Below, piece by piece: positions 38,354 to 39,048 of a stretch of 39,048 bases of DNA (its first letter is position 1; each line of letters starts with the position of its first letter). The DNA is from a virus: positions 1 through 39,048 of the IMG/VR virus record IMGVR_UViG_3300042988_000985; one strand, written 5' to 3'. Position numbers and translations under genes: made by a program. The notes beneath the pieces were generated by a model, which worked only from the letters and a program-made list of their open reading frames with translations, was not told the origin of the DNA and searched no databases.

Positions 38354-39048
38354 CCAGCGCCCCCGTATCGCGCACGCCGCTCTGCATCCAGCCGTGGCTC
38401 TTGGCCGCCTCAAAGTAGGCGTCCAGCACGCGCGTCGGGATCGGCGCGAGAATCTGCTGCAAGAACGCCTCGTCGCGCGAATGCAGCCGCGCCATCTCCC
38501 ATGCCAGCAGCCGCGCCACGATGCGCGCCTCGCGGTGGCTCAGGTCGGGCGTCGCCGTCAGCGCCGAGAGGATCATGTTCTTCGGCACCCGGATCGTCAT
38601 GTACGCCTGCGCCGTCAGCGGCGGCCACGCATAGACGCGAATGGCGGGGCTGGCCGTGTCCATCGTTGCCTCAAACTGGCGCTCCCACGCATACGCCACC
38701 CAGCGCGCCCCCTGACCGCTGCCGGTCAGCGCACCGCCACTGCTGTTCTGATACACGTCCAACATCTGCTCGACGGTCCAGTGTTCCAGCGGCGGCGACT
38801 GCACGACGTTCCCCGACGTGGACGAGTCGTCCTGAAACGCCGCGAGGATGTGGTCCCACTGATCGTCAGTCGCCGTCGTCAGCTTCATGCCGGTGTTGGC
38901 GGGGAACGTCAGGCCGGACTGCGCCGCCCAGATGAGCGACTGCTTGCCCTGCACATCGCCGGTAAAGCGCAGTGTCACGTCGTTGAGCAGGAGCAGCGCG
39001 TTGGCATCGCTAACGGCGGGTTGCGCCGTTGACGTGTCCTGCGCCAGC
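38346..39048 (-). CDS. Head-tail adaptor-like protein, main part (crosses the genome join)
   Basis: Continues the reading frame that begins at 178; the region 38915-39048 duplicates 1-134. The whole protein has about 248 residues. The middle part contains a Trp-rich alpha/beta segment (ARWVAYAWERQFEATMDTAS) and the C-terminal part is helical (REARIVARLLAWEMARLHSR). The stop TAA (38346-38348) overlaps the next ATG. An adaptor between portal and nozzle is the best guess from order. Confidence 0.6.
   Translation of the reverse strand, partial: LAQDTSTAQPAVSDANALLLLNDVTLRFTGDVQGKQSLIWAAQSGLTFPANTGMKLTTATDDQWDHILAAFQDDSSTSGNVVQSPPLEHWTVEQMLDVYQNSSGGALTGSGQGARWVAYAWERQFEATMDTASPAIRVYAWPPLTAQAYMTIRVPKNMILSALTATPDLSHREARIVARLLAWEMARLHSRDEAFLQQILAPIPTRVLDAYFEAAKSHGWMQSGVRDTGALDG
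38915..39048. repeat. Terminal direct repeat, right copy
   Basis: Matches 1-134 with one mismatch (C at 38922 versus T at 8). See the left copy. Confidence 0.95.

Noticed and set aside
1-39048. tRNA genes, CRISPR arrays, insertion sequences, integrase or attachment site
   Set aside because: I saw no cloverleaf with acceptor end, no regularly spaced repeat array, no transposase and no integrase on either strand. The TTCGAAT at 23120 is part of a palindrome, not a T-loop.

Overview
This window is a complete or nearly complete genome of a tailed, probably short-tailed (podovirus-like) bacteriophage with high G+C content, about 38.9 kb long. The first 134 bases recur as the last 134 bases with one synonymous mismatch, and one gene runs across that join, so the molecule is circular, circularly permuted or terminally redundant. 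The host cannot be named. A SleB-type lysin, Sec signal peptides and a small predicted outer-membrane barrel suggest a Gram-negative (diderm) host.

There are two opposing arms. The leftward arm (minus strand) starts in the divergent region near 8.4-9.07 kb. It reads through a zinc-ribbon protein, a putative small terminase, the large terminase, an exported beta-rich protein, portal, scaffold, major capsid protein and two small proteins. Across the genome join it continues with a tail adaptor, a 1010-residue nozzle-like protein, three probable internal virion or ejection proteins, two fibre proteins, three secreted proteins, the lysis genes (SleB hydrolase plus two holin-like proteins), a small outer-membrane-type protein and a last hypothetical protein. 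I see no tail tube, sheath or long tape measure.

The rightward arm (plus strand, 9.07-23.08 kb) holds about 40 small genes, mostly coupled by ATGA or GTGA overlaps. Recognisable products are an LPD29-like protein, a Lar-like zinc protein, an RNA ligase, a HAD phosphatase, an SSB-like protein, a RecB/Cas4-like nuclease, a DUF1064-like nuclease, an HExxH protein, a calcineurin-like phosphoesterase and a DUF1599-type protein. No DNA polymerase, primase, helicase, RNA polymerase, integrase or repressor was recognised, so replication and transcription probably depend on the host.

The arms converge at 23.08-23.41 kb in a gene-poor stretch packed with palindromes. The least expected features are: (i) a dispersed 20-bp element (consensus CCAAGGATGCCCCAGGATCG) in at least eight copies on both strands, twice as inverted pairs about 48 bp apart; (ii) six proteins with Sec signal peptides, two of which otherwise look like virion beta-sandwich proteins; (iii) a three-way-junction RNA fold upstream of the portal gene; (iv) mini-ORFs at 15.2-16.6 kb assembled from repeated boundary segments.
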